Origin: Pseudomonadota bacterium
Lineage (GTDB): Bacteria > Pseudomonadota > Alphaproteobacteria > Acetobacterales > Acetobacteraceae
DNA: 5,048 nucleotides
Assembly (NCBI GenBank): GCA_021829055.1
Contig: JAJZCS010000171.1
Span: forward strand, 1 to 5,048
Direction: 5' to 3'
Shown here piece by piece: positions 1 through 5,048 of the stretch. The position numbers were made by a program, and so were the translations under genes. The notes under the pieces are model-generated. The model ran no database searches and was not told where the DNA came from. It saw only the letters and a list, made by a program, of their open reading frames with translations. Each line of letters begins with the position of its first letter. Positions within the stretch are counted from its first letter, which is position 1.

Positions 1-61
1 GTAGAGTCCCGGCGCGCCGGGATTAACCGATCGGTTGTAGGTTCGAATCCTACCCGCGGAG
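1..61 (+). other. 3' part of a tRNA-like element (copy 1)
   Basis: These bases are identical to 331-391. They hold the end of the D arm, the two palindromes, a perfect T arm (stems 37-41 and 49-53, loop TTCGAAT) and the 3' acceptor strand (54-60). The 5' half would lie left of the window. The element ends two bases before the TTG start of the GIY-YIG gene, the same arrangement as in copy 2. Confidence 0.55.
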
Positions 62-330
62 TTTGAGTGACTCTTCTCATACGTTCTGGGTGTATGTACT
101 GGAAAATGCTGCGGGACAATTTTATGTCGGCAGCACCGCCGACCTGCAGCGGCGATTTCATCAGCATAATGATCAATCAGCGGACGCCTGCCTCAAATAC
201 ACGCGAGCCAGAGGGCCGTGGGTGATGCGCTGGTCCGAAGCCCACCCATCACGGGCGTCCGCGGTACGCCGCGAGCGGCAGATCAAAGCCATGAAATCCG
301 CCCGCTGGATCCGCGAGCAACTGCTCAATG
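1..330 (+). repeat. Tandem GIY-YIG/tRNA-like repeat unit, copy 1 (330 bp)
   Basis: Positions 1-216 recur at 331-546 with a constant offset of 330 and no indels. Only seven bases differ (at 128, 140, 142, 161, 185, 192 and 206), giving 209/216 identity. The unit holds the 3' part of a tRNA-like element (1-61), the GIY-YIG gene starting at 63, and the 5' part of the next tRNA-like element (310-330). The copy may extend left of the window, and further units may lie there. The array could have grown by unequal recombination or by nuclease-driven copying; the sequence does not tell which. Confidence 0.9.
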
Positions 331-356
331 GTAGAGTCCCGGCGCGCCGGGATTAA
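63..356 (+). CDS. Small GIY-YIG domain endonuclease (UvrC N-terminal/YhbQ-like), 97 aa
   Basis: This is a single-domain GIY-YIG protein. The GIY equivalent is V10-Y11-V12 and the YIG equivalent is Y21-V22-G23. They are followed by the conserved R30/R31, H35 and the K45-Y46-T47 segment, and by an R70-E71-R72-Q73-I74-K75 motif whose Glu is the family's metal-binding residue. The length fits the stand-alone YhbQ-like group, which are probable nucleases of poorly known role. The start is TTG at 63. An in-frame TAA lies at 24-26 and no ATG or GTG lies between, so TTG is the best upstream choice. A GGAG at 58-61 is too close to be a normal ribosome site. The last 15 codons (G-R-V-P-A-R-R-D tail, stop at 354-356) are read through the 5' part of the downstream tRNA-like element, so gene and element overlap. 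The nuclease may act on DNA around its own repeat, but that is inference. Confidence 0.85.
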   Translation: MSDSSHTFWVYVLENAAGQFYVGSTADLQRRFHQHNDQSADACLKYTRARGPWVMRWSEAHPSRASAVRRERQIKAMKSARWIREQLLNGRVPARRD

Positions 357-391
357 CCGATCGGTTGTAGGTTCGAATCCTACCCGCGGAG
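310..391 (+). other. tRNA-like element overlapping the end of the GIY-YIG gene
   Basis: Several tRNA arms can be drawn. The acceptor stem pairs 310-315 with 385-390 (six pairs, with a seventh A316/C384 mismatch). The D arm is GCTC (323-326), loop AATGGTA and GAGT (334-337). The T arm is GTAGG (367-371), loop TTCGAAT and CCTAC (379-383). G391 is in the discriminator position. The element departs from a real tRNA in three ways. Six bases instead of two lie between acceptor and D stem. The anticodon region (338-366) is 29 bases instead of about 23 and is made of two palindromes with no proper 7-base anticodon loop. No CCA follows. It is best called a degenerate tRNA or tRNA-mimicking repeat; a charged, decoding tRNA is unlikely. 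Confidence 0.6.
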
Positions 392-546
392 TTTGAGTGA
401 CTCTTCTCATACGTTCTGGGTGTATGTACTGGAAAATGCTGCGGGACAATTTTATGTTGGCAGCACCGCGGGCCTGCAGCGGCGATTTCAGCAGCATAAT
501 GATCAATCAGCGGATGCCTGCTTCAAATACACGCGCGCCAGAGGGC
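331..546 (+). repeat. Truncated second copy of the 330-bp unit
   Basis: This copy matches 1-216 at 209 positions, with the first 127 bases identical. Similarity then ends sharply: after 546 the bases have no relation to copy 1 positions 217-330. The missing 114 bp were not found by eye elsewhere in the window, including the spacer at 3732-4226. The break lies 27 bp before the Argonaute stop codon (574-576), so it is a candidate left edge of the SPARSA-carrying segment. Confidence 0.9.
337..366. repeat. Two adjacent perfect palindromes inside the tRNA-like element
   Basis: A 16-bp perfect palindrome, TCCCGGCGCGCCGGGA (337-352), is followed two bases later by a 12-bp perfect palindrome, AACCGATCGGTT (355-366). 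Both recur at 7-22 and 25-36 in copy 1. They replace what would be the anticodon arm and variable loop of a tRNA. They could be fold-back hairpins in RNA or recognition or cleavage sites for a dimeric protein. The first contains an 8-bp GGCGCGCC core. No T-run follows, so a terminator is not supported. Confidence 0.6.
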
Positions 547-566
547 GGCGCATTGGATCTGCCTGA
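393..566 (+). pseudogene. Truncated GIY-YIG endonuclease gene (second copy)
   Basis: The ORF starts at the TTG equivalent to the one at 63 and encodes the same first 51 residues apart from D27G, H33Q and L44F. The GIY and YIG motifs, R30/R31 and H35 are therefore kept. Homology ends at base 546, after K-Y-T-R-A-R-G. Six unrelated codons follow, then TGA at 564-566, giving 57 residues. The half with the catalytic Glu (R-R-E-R-Q-I-K in copy 1) is lost, so a working nuclease is not expected. The few differences from copy 1 suggest a recent duplication and truncation. Confidence 0.85.
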
Positions 567-573
567 CACGGTC

Positions 574-1995
574 TCACATGAAGAACCGAAACTGGTACGG
601 CATGGTCCCCAACCCGGACATGCGTTTCACGACTCGGGCCAATACTTGGGCGAATCCAATCGTTACCGGCAGGGGGTCGTAGAGCGAATCGTTGTTCCAA
701 TCCATCTTCGTCAGGCCAAGTATGGCCTGGGCCGTCTGGTCCCACGCACCGTGTCCTGCGTGGCGAATCAACCTGATCGGGCGCGGAGTGCTCCGGCTGC
801 CTTGAAAGTATGATCCCCGATTGCTAATGCCCTGCACCGCGCCATGCGTCCAAAGAAGAGCCTCACGCGGACCAATGCCCAGCAGTGTCCCCCGTGCGAC
901 AGGGAAGGGCGCTGCCAAGCCCTTCCGTGAACTTTGCTGAGCATCAAGTCGTATGCCCCGCCACCCTACATCGCTGACAACTTGGACTAGGTCGACCGCC
1001 TCACAAAGATGCAAAGCCTCCATGCAGCCGTCCGTTTCCTCACGTTTGAACTCGGTCGTCTTGTGCACCATCACGCGGCGCGGTGACTGGCCAGCGTGTC
1101 GTCGACGGTACAAATCCAGCGATCGCGTAATCACTCGAAACATCTCAGTGCGCGATAGGAAAGGGTTGTCGCGATGTATCTCGACCTCGTGGGCATCGTA
1201 GGCAACGAACTCCAGACCAGATCCCTCTGCATCGAAGACTTGGCTACAGCAAGTGACAAATCGGGACTGAGGGCTTCCTACAGGCCGAACCGCATAGGAA
1301 ACACCGATGAACGCTGTTTCCGGGCTCGTGCTCGCCAGCTTCCACGGCACACCTCCAGCCTTCGCATACAGGGCAAGTCCCACCCGCCACATCACGCTGG
1401 CGCGACATCTGTAATTGAGCGCCTTGTCCTCGCGGACAACCTGAACAGGCATCCTGCGTACTGCGGTGGTCGCCTTCAGGTGGTCATGCAGGTCAAAATC
1501 CTCGTCGGTCCCACAGTTGTAGGCTGCCTTCCATCGCTGTGGCAGGTATATGAACAGGACATCAAACTCGCTGCGCCGTGCGTCGAGCCCCTGGATTGCC
1601 CGAAGAAATCTGTCCGCAAGAACAACATGCGGCTTTCCCGAAGCCGCCATCTCGCCATCGAGGGCCGAATCCATCTCGACATGACATCCACCTCCGGCCC
1701 CAGTCATGCGTAGCCCAAATACGCTGTGAAACCCAGGCCATTCAGGCAGGTAGTCCATCCGCTCGGCAGGCGCGAAGCGCGAATTGAGCTGCTTCATGAA
1801 CTCGTACAGCCGTCCACTTTCACCCGCTGGACATATCGTCGCAACGCGTATCGGATCGGGCACGATTCCACGCGAATACGGACCACAACGGATTAGCCCG
1901 CGAAGCGGATGGGTGTCGCGGTCAGATTCGCGCTCAGGATGGAACGCGAGCTTCGGTTCAGGCAGGCAGACATGTGACGAAACACGACTGGTCAT
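574..1995 (-). CDS. Short prokaryotic Argonaute (MID-PIWI), SPARSA subunit, 473 aa
   Basis: This is the guide-binding, target-sensing half of a SPARSA complex. No N or PAZ domain is present. The MID region runs roughly over residues 140-225 (F-D-V-L-F-I-Y-L-P at 144-152; L-A-L-Y-A-K-A-G-G-V-P-W-K-L at 207-220). The PIWI region fills the rest and ends with the typical L-T-K-M-D-W-N-N-D...P-V-T...A-Q-V-L-A-R-V block. Where slicing Argonautes carry catalytic Asp after the first PIWI strand, this protein has I-G-V-S-Y (230-234). At the second site it has V-H-K-T-T-E-F (310-316). It is therefore probably catalytically inactive, as known short pAgos are. The start is the ATG at 1995, which overlaps the upstream TGA as ATGA and has GGAG nine bases before it. 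The TTG at 2010 is part of that ribosome site. In characterised systems the partner binds through its APAZ domain and a small RNA guide directs recognition of DNA. Confidence 0.93.
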   Translation of the reverse strand: MTSRVSSHVCLPEPKLAFHPERESDRDTHPLRGLIRCGPYSRGIVPDPIRVATICPAGESGRLYEFMKQLNSRFAPAERMDYLPEWPGFHSVFGLRMTGAGGGCHVEMDSALDGEMAASGKPHVVLADRFLRAIQGLDARRSEFDVLFIYLPQRWKAAYNCGTDEDFDLHDHLKATTAVRRMPVQVVREDKALNYRCRASVMWRVGLALYAKAGGVPWKLASTSPETAFIGVSYAVRPVGSPQSRFVTCCSQVFDAEGSGLEFVAYDAHEVEIHRDNPFLSRTEMFRVITRSLDLYRRRHAGQSPRRVMVHKTTEFKREETDGCMEALHLCEAVDLVQVVSDVGWRGIRLDAQQSSRKGLAAPFPVARGTLLGIGPREALLWTHGAVQGISNRGSYFQGSRSTPRPIRLIRHAGHGAWDQTAQAILGLTKMDWNNDSLYDPLPVTIGFAQVLARVVKRMSGLGTMPYQFRFFM

Positions 1996-3731
1996 ACGCT
2001 TGCTCTCCAAGAAAATCCCGTGTCCAAGCCAACACTGAACACTGCATCCACGCCATCGCCCTTCGCAAATGCTCTCACCTCCCCACCGTCTCCGGCCAGC
2101 ACCTGCGCCCAGAAGTTGACCAACTCATTCAGTTGGCGGTTGTATCGTTTGACCACCCTCTCTCGTGCGAAATCGCTCGCTCTGGCACGGTTGGCATCAT
2201 CTATTCCGACGAACACGGTGCGTGGTTCCACCAGCAGCCATAGTCTGTCATCGGCCCATTCCAACGACACCGCAATACCTTCTCGCCACGCAAGCCCAGG
2301 AACACCATCGACCCGCCCCTCAATCTTGCCGATGAGTTGCCGCAATGTCTGCCATGTTAAGTCGCTTGGAACTTGCGGTGCCAGAAGATCGCTTCCCCGT
2401 CGCCTGAATGCTTCAAGCTTCCTGTTGCGAGCGAGTGCGCGCGTCAGTGCCTCCCGGAGAAGTCCTCTCTCAACAGATTCATACCGCAACCGCTTTGTCT
2501 CGATCGTGTGCAGATCAAACGCCGTGATTGCGTGCCGACCAAAGGCGGCACGCAAGTCAGCGTCAGAGCCGAATGCCAGAACACACTGCTTTCTCCGCGC
2601 GACAATCAGGTCAACACCTGCCCGTTCTACCGCTTCGTGCATCTGCACGGAGCCCCCGACTTGGCATTCAATGCGACGGCAGACAGTTGGTGCTATCAAC
2701 GGTAAGGCGTTGAGGCGCACAACGGGCCAGACGCGGCGGCCGGTCGGAGAAGGGGCCGGACTCCATCGCCGGCGTTCTTCGTTGAAGCGATCCAGCATGG
2801 TGGTATCCAGACCCACCATTTGCCGCAGAAGATCACGCATCACCTCATCAAAGTTGGCGATGCTGACCAATGCGGCGTCGATCTTGAGTTGTGCTGCCCG
2901 AGTAATCAGCCGCGCCACGCTCGCCAACGGCGCGGAGTCTCCCCTATGCAGCCAAAACAGGCCTGAAGGAAATGAATTGGGCTCGTTGATTGCTTCCTCC
3001 AGAGCACCCATCACCGACTCATCCCGTCCACTGTAGCCGACCACGATCATGCCGAATCGACTACAGCAGTTCACCAAGGCCTGCCTGAGACGAGCATCTT
3101 GGTGTCGAAGCTCGTCACATGTGTTCTTCAGCCGGCGGGAACGGAAATCGCCGTGCAGTTTCACCTCGATCGGCCACCGTTCCTCAGCTATCAATTGGGT
3201 GGCCAAGTCCGGCGCATCGAGTGCTACGGTCGTCAGCGGCCCGGTGGCATCGTAAATTTTAGCGCACGCGTCAGCCACAAGCGGATCGAAGTTGGTTGAC
3301 CAGACGATGCGCGCGTGCCCGGCCCGCATTAATGTGGCGAGAGCTAAATGGCCGTAGGATGGCTTCGCCCCTGCCATCTTGGAATCCAGATAGGAGCGGC
3401 GATCAGGTTCCGCTGGGTAAACGGCCTCAAAAAGAGCCGCGTATTCATCGTCGTCGCCCAGTCGGGGCATATTGGGGGCGGCGTCTATGTGCGCCTGGAG
3501 CTGGGACCGGACGATGTCACTCGACAGGTCAGCGACAACCTTCGGGGAAACCCGACGCTGGCTGGTGAACAGCCGCTGCTTGAACTCCCAGACCATGTCC
3601 CACGCCGTGGGAATGCCGGCGGAGGCAGACGCCCCCGCCCCGAGAAACCACATCGTACCGGCCGCGCGCAACGCAAACCGTCTGGCGAAGTCGTCAGCGT
3701 TGATTGTCGGCATTGTCTTCATGGTCGTCAT
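1992..3731 (-). CDS. SIR2-APAZ effector of a SPARSA system (NAD+ hydrolase), 579 aa
   Basis: The N-terminal SIR2 domain (about residues 10-300) has an intact NAD+ site: F-L-G-A-G-A-S-A-S-A-G-I-P-T at 29-42, W-S-T-N-F-D at 144-149, K-L-H-G-D at 191-195 with the catalytic-type His193, and V-G-Y-S-G-R-D at 231-237. The C-terminal part (about 334-579) begins V-W-P-V-V-R-L-N-A-L-P-L and fits the APAZ region, which docks onto short Argonautes in place of their missing N-terminal lobe. In studied SPARSA systems the activated SIR2 domain depletes cellular NAD+ on plasmid or phage invasion. Start choice is uncertain: ATG at 3731, 3722 and 3713 are in frame and all precede the domain, giving 579, 576 or 573 residues. 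An AGGA lies about 12 bases before the first. A GTG at 3794 would add 21 residues with no ribosome site. It is the promoter-proximal gene of the operon. Confidence 0.93.
   Translation of the reverse strand: MTTMKTMPTINADDFARRFALRAAGTMWFLGAGASASAGIPTAWDMVWEFKQRLFTSQRRVSPKVVADLSSDIVRSQLQAHIDAAPNMPRLGDDDEYAALFEAVYPAEPDRRSYLDSKMAGAKPSYGHLALATLMRAGHARIVWSTNFDPLVADACAKIYDATGPLTTVALDAPDLATQLIAEERWPIEVKLHGDFRSRRLKNTCDELRHQDARLRQALVNCCSRFGMIVVGYSGRDESVMGALEEAINEPNSFPSGLFWLHRGDSAPLASVARLITRAAQLKIDAALVSIANFDEVMRDLLRQMVGLDTTMLDRFNEERRRWSPAPSPTGRRVWPVVRLNALPLIAPTVCRRIECQVGGSVQMHEAVERAGVDLIVARRKQCVLAFGSDADLRAAFGRHAITAFDLHTIETKRLRYESVERGLLREALTRALARNRKLEAFRRRGSDLLAPQVPSDLTWQTLRQLIGKIEGRVDGVPGLAWREGIAVSLEWADDRLWLLVEPRTVFVGIDDANRARASDFARERVVKRYNRQLNELVNFWAQVLAGDGGEVRAFAKGDGVDAVFSVGLDTGFSWRASV
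2003..2010 (-). promoter_or_regulatory. Ribosome binding site that sets the Argonaute start
   Basis: On the minus strand TTGGAGAG reads from 2010 to 2003, with GGAG at 2008-2005. Nine bases separate it from the ATG at 1995-1993. It lies within the last codons of the SIR2-APAZ gene, and together with the ATGA overlap it indicates translational coupling of the two subunits. It also argues against the TTG at 2010 as the start. Confidence 0.75.
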
Positions 3732-3868
3732 TGATGACTGGAATCCTGTGATGACTAACCTGCCAATGCAACATTGGCCGTCGACGGCACTCACGCGCGA
3801 CAGTTCGGCCGGCTGGTGACGCTCGCTATCGTGGACTGGGCGCGCCGTTCGCTCTGCCGAACCAGACT

Positions 3869-3898
3869 ATTATCGCCTGAAACCCCGAGTCCTGTCCA
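3869..3898 (-). promoter_or_regulatory. Candidate sigma70 promoter for the SPARSA operon
   Basis: On the minus strand TGGACA (3898-3893) and GATAAT (3874-3869) are separated by 18 bases. Each matches the consensus hexamer at five of six positions. Transcription would start near 3861, leaving a leader of about 130 bases before the ATG at 3731. This is the best match I found by eye upstream of the operon. It is a prediction from motif likeness only. Confidence 0.45.
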
Positions 3899-4197
3899 GG
3901 AACACGCATGCGTAGGATGCAGGCACAAGCGACGAGGAAGCAGCAGGCAGCAGAGGAGCAGGCTGTTAACTGCCAGCTTAGGAATCCTGGACCCCGCCAG
4001 ACAATCCACCGGTCCCGATGGGAAGGTCGTTGTGGCGAACGCGCGAGGATCGCCCATGTCACCCGACGATCCCGCCCGCTCGCAAGCGCGCACCGGGTTG
4101 CGATCAAAATATCTATTGCGTTCGCACCCATGCCGGAGGTTTCTGTTCCTCAAAACACCACCGATCCTCGCAACGCTCAAACTTCAAGGCACAAGAG

Positions 4198-4210
4198 AAA
4201 TTGTCAATTT
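4198..4210. repeat. Short inverted repeat AAATTG-T-CAATTT
   Basis: Two perfect 6-base arms flank one central base, 17 bases downstream of the stop of the minus-strand TIR-membrane gene. The loop is too short for a stable RNA hairpin, so it is more like a protein-binding site than a terminator. An A/T-rich palindrome of this size can also arise by chance. Confidence 0.3.
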
Positions 4211-4226
4211 TTGTGGATTGGCGGAA

Positions 4227-5048
4227 TCAGGTGGCGTATCGCAGTATCACCGGTATGACGCCGACGGCAAATAAAACCAAGTACAGCAACATAAACACTA
4301 AGGGTATCCAATCCCCCGAGCATGACAGCAGACGATACCCTTTACTCTTACTCCCACCGGCCTTCTCCCATTCATAGCGATACGGTGCGGCCGGTGTCAT
4401 CACTTCGAGTTCGTGAATGACCTCGAATTTGGCCTTATTCAAGTTGAGATAAAACCTGATGACCTTGTGCCAGGTCAGTGCCACAAAGAATCCCGCGAAT
4501 GGGAGAAGCGCCAGCCAAACCGTACCAAACCGCGTGGCCGCCAGAATGCCGTAAAGTGTGACCAGCGATGAGTTCGCCGCCAACATGTAGTTGTTGGCAA
4601 CGACGCGGCGCTCACTAACCATTTCCGCAGATTCAACATAATGGATGTATTGTGCGAGCAAATCAGCGTGGAAGGAGCCACCGTACGTCTCCTGCGCATG
4701 ATTAATCAGCCGGGTTGCCCCCTTGCCGCCCCACCCCGCCATGAGCATCTTCACATTCCCCCACCCCCATTTATAAATCTTATCCTCCTCTTTTGCCGTG
4801 GTGGGCCTGGTACAATGTTTGTCTGGGTATGCTCCGAGCAAAAAGTACTCTTTCCTCTCTTCTTGCGCGATTCGCAACTCCGCCGCAACGCCCTCTGCCT
4901 TGTCCGTGTACTCGCCGCATAACACGATTACCGCGTCAACTCGGTCCATCCGACGGCGCACCGTCTCCCTCCAGTCGCCGGCGGGAGCCTCTTTCACGGA
5001 AGCATCGGCGATATCAAACGGTGAATCCGGTATGACGCCGACGGCAAA
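4227..5048 (-). CDS. TIR-like (DUF1863) domain fused to a membrane domain, 5' end off the window
   Basis: The frame is open to the right edge, so 273 residues are visible and the true start is outside. The GTG at 4997 would cut off conserved sequence. Residues 7-106 fit the TIR-like DUF1863 fold seen in Thoeris ThsB: P-D-S-P-F-D-I-A-D-A-S-V-K-E (7-20), D-W-R-E-T-V-R-R-R (25-33), D-A-V-I-V-L-C-G-E-Y-T (38-48) and G-V-A-A-E-L-R-I-A (53-61) with the active-site-type Glu57. After a short linker comes a membrane domain. It has E-R-R-V-V-A-N-N-Y (146-154), hydrophobic segments near 154-172, 176-197 and 247-269, and between the second and third a cytosolic-type loop with N-K-A-K-F-E-V-I-H-E-L-E and P-A-A-P-Y-R-Y-E-W-E. 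A nucleotide-sensing or nucleotide-producing TIR domain coupled to a membrane effector is a reasonable reading. Function is inferred from fold. It has no APAZ region, so it is not a SPARTA subunit. Confidence 0.75.
   Translation of the reverse strand, partial: FAVGVIPDSPFDIADASVKEAPAGDWRETVRRRMDRVDAVIVLCGEYTDKAEGVAAELRIAQEERKEYFLLGAYPDKHCTRPTTAKEEDKIYKWGWGNVKMLMAGWGGKGATRLINHAQETYGGSFHADLLAQYIHYVESAEMVSERRVVANNYMLAANSSLVTLYGILAATRFGTVWLALLPFAGFFVALTWHKVIRFYLNLNKAKFEVIHELEVMTPAAPYRYEWEKAGGSKSKGYRLLSCSGDWIPLVFMLLYLVLFAVGVIPVILRYAT
4250..4271. repeat. 22-bp direct repeat, inner copy
   Basis: This stretch, within the last codons of the TIR-membrane gene, is identical to 5027-5048. On the minus strand it codes for F-A-V-G-V-I-P in the third membrane helix, and the outer copy is read in the same frame. 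Confidence 0.9.
5027..5048. repeat. 22-bp direct repeat, copy at the window end
   Basis: This is an exact copy of 4250-4271, 777 bp away, and it forms the very last bases of the window. It reads F-A-V-G-V-I-P directly before the D-S-P-F of the TIR-like domain. Its position at the edge makes an assembly-graph artefact as likely as a true repeat. Confidence 0.9.

Larger units (their letters stand above)
3732..4226. other. 495-bp spacer between two defence genes, no convincing gene
   Basis: Open frames exist on both strands here, but they overlap one another, are rich in Arg, Ser and Cys as in GC-rich shadows, and resemble no family I know. The stretch holds the candidate SPARSA promoter and leader (3732-3898), a 10-bp palindrome ACGCATGCGT (3904-3913) just upstream of it, an AGCAG-rich purine patch (about 3935-3963), and an inverted repeat AAATTG-T-CAATTT (4198-4210) 17 bases past the end of the TIR-membrane gene. 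No G+C hairpin with a T-run was seen after that gene. Confidence 0.6.

Noticed and set aside
310..391. A functional tRNA gene
   Set aside because: The T arm is perfect, but the anticodon arm is replaced by palindromes, the acceptor-D linker is four bases too long, one acceptor pair is mismatched and no CCA is encoded.
249..506. Minus-strand frame translating to R-V-G-F-E-P-T-T
   Set aside because: This peptide is the familiar artefact of translating the complement of a tRNA T-arm. The frame crosses the tRNA-like element and the sense GIY-YIG genes.
1..546. CRISPR array
   Set aside because: There are only two long repeats carrying genes; no short regularly spaced repeats with unique spacers occur anywhere in the window.
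535..551. GCGCC/GGCGC hairpin as a terminator for the SPARSA operon
   Set aside because: The stem is only five pairs and no T-run follows on the minus strand.
397..813. 138-codon plus-strand frame spanning the repeat edge into the Argonaute gene
   Set aside because: It runs out of frame through the truncated GIY-YIG copy and antisense to the Argonaute C-terminus, with no recognisable domain.
2020..3036. 338-codon plus-strand open frame
   Set aside because: It lies wholly antisense to SIR2-APAZ. Its Ser/Arg/Cys-rich translation matches no family and its minus-strand partner has clear motifs.
3774..4274. Overlapping open frames on both strands of the spacer
   Set aside because: They overlap each other, have no family likeness or good ribosome sites, and some run into the flanking genes antisense.
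4227..5048. TIR gene as part of a SPARTA system with the short Argonaute
   Set aside because: It has no APAZ region, it is 495 bp away with its own context, and the Argonaute already has a SIR2-APAZ partner overlapping it.

Overview
This window looks like a moderately GC-rich bacterial accessory (defence) region. It may be a whole short contig, because both ends fall inside repeated sequence. The host cannot be named from the sequence. The GIY-YIG/tRNA-like repeat units are of a kind I associate loosely with Verrucomicrobia or Proteobacteria, but that is a weak guess. Three long genes lie on the minus strand. One small gene and a broken copy of it lie on the plus strand at the left edge.

Left edge (1-573): a 330-bp unit is repeated in tandem. 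Each unit carries the 3' part of a tRNA-like element, a small GIY-YIG nuclease gene, and the 5' part of the next tRNA-like element. The first unit is intact within the window (gene 63-356). The second matches it at 209 of 216 positions and then stops abruptly at 546, leaving a truncated nuclease ORF (393-566). The homology break is 27 bp from the stop codon of the Argonaute gene, so it probably marks the edge of the inserted defence module.

Centre (574-3731, minus strand): this is a two-gene operon. It encodes a SIR2-APAZ protein (1992-3731) and a short prokaryotic Argonaute with only MID and PIWI domains (574-1995), joined by a 4-bp ATGA overlap. This is the architecture of the known SPARSA systems (short pAgo plus SIR2-APAZ). 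In those, guide-directed recognition of invader nucleic acid by the Argonaute switches on NAD+ depletion by the SIR2 domain, causing abortive infection. The SIR2 motifs are intact. The PIWI domain lacks the slicer residues where they can be located, as expected. A good sigma70-like promoter lies about 140 bp upstream of the SIR2-APAZ start.

Right part (3732-5048): a 495-bp stretch without a convincing gene is followed by a minus-strand gene that runs off the right edge. It fuses a TIR-like DUF1863 domain (the ThsB fold) to a C-terminal membrane domain with about three helices. It is a plausible second, membrane-acting defence effector. A 22-bp stretch from near the end of this gene is repeated exactly as the last 22 bases of the window, which raises the question of an assembly join there.
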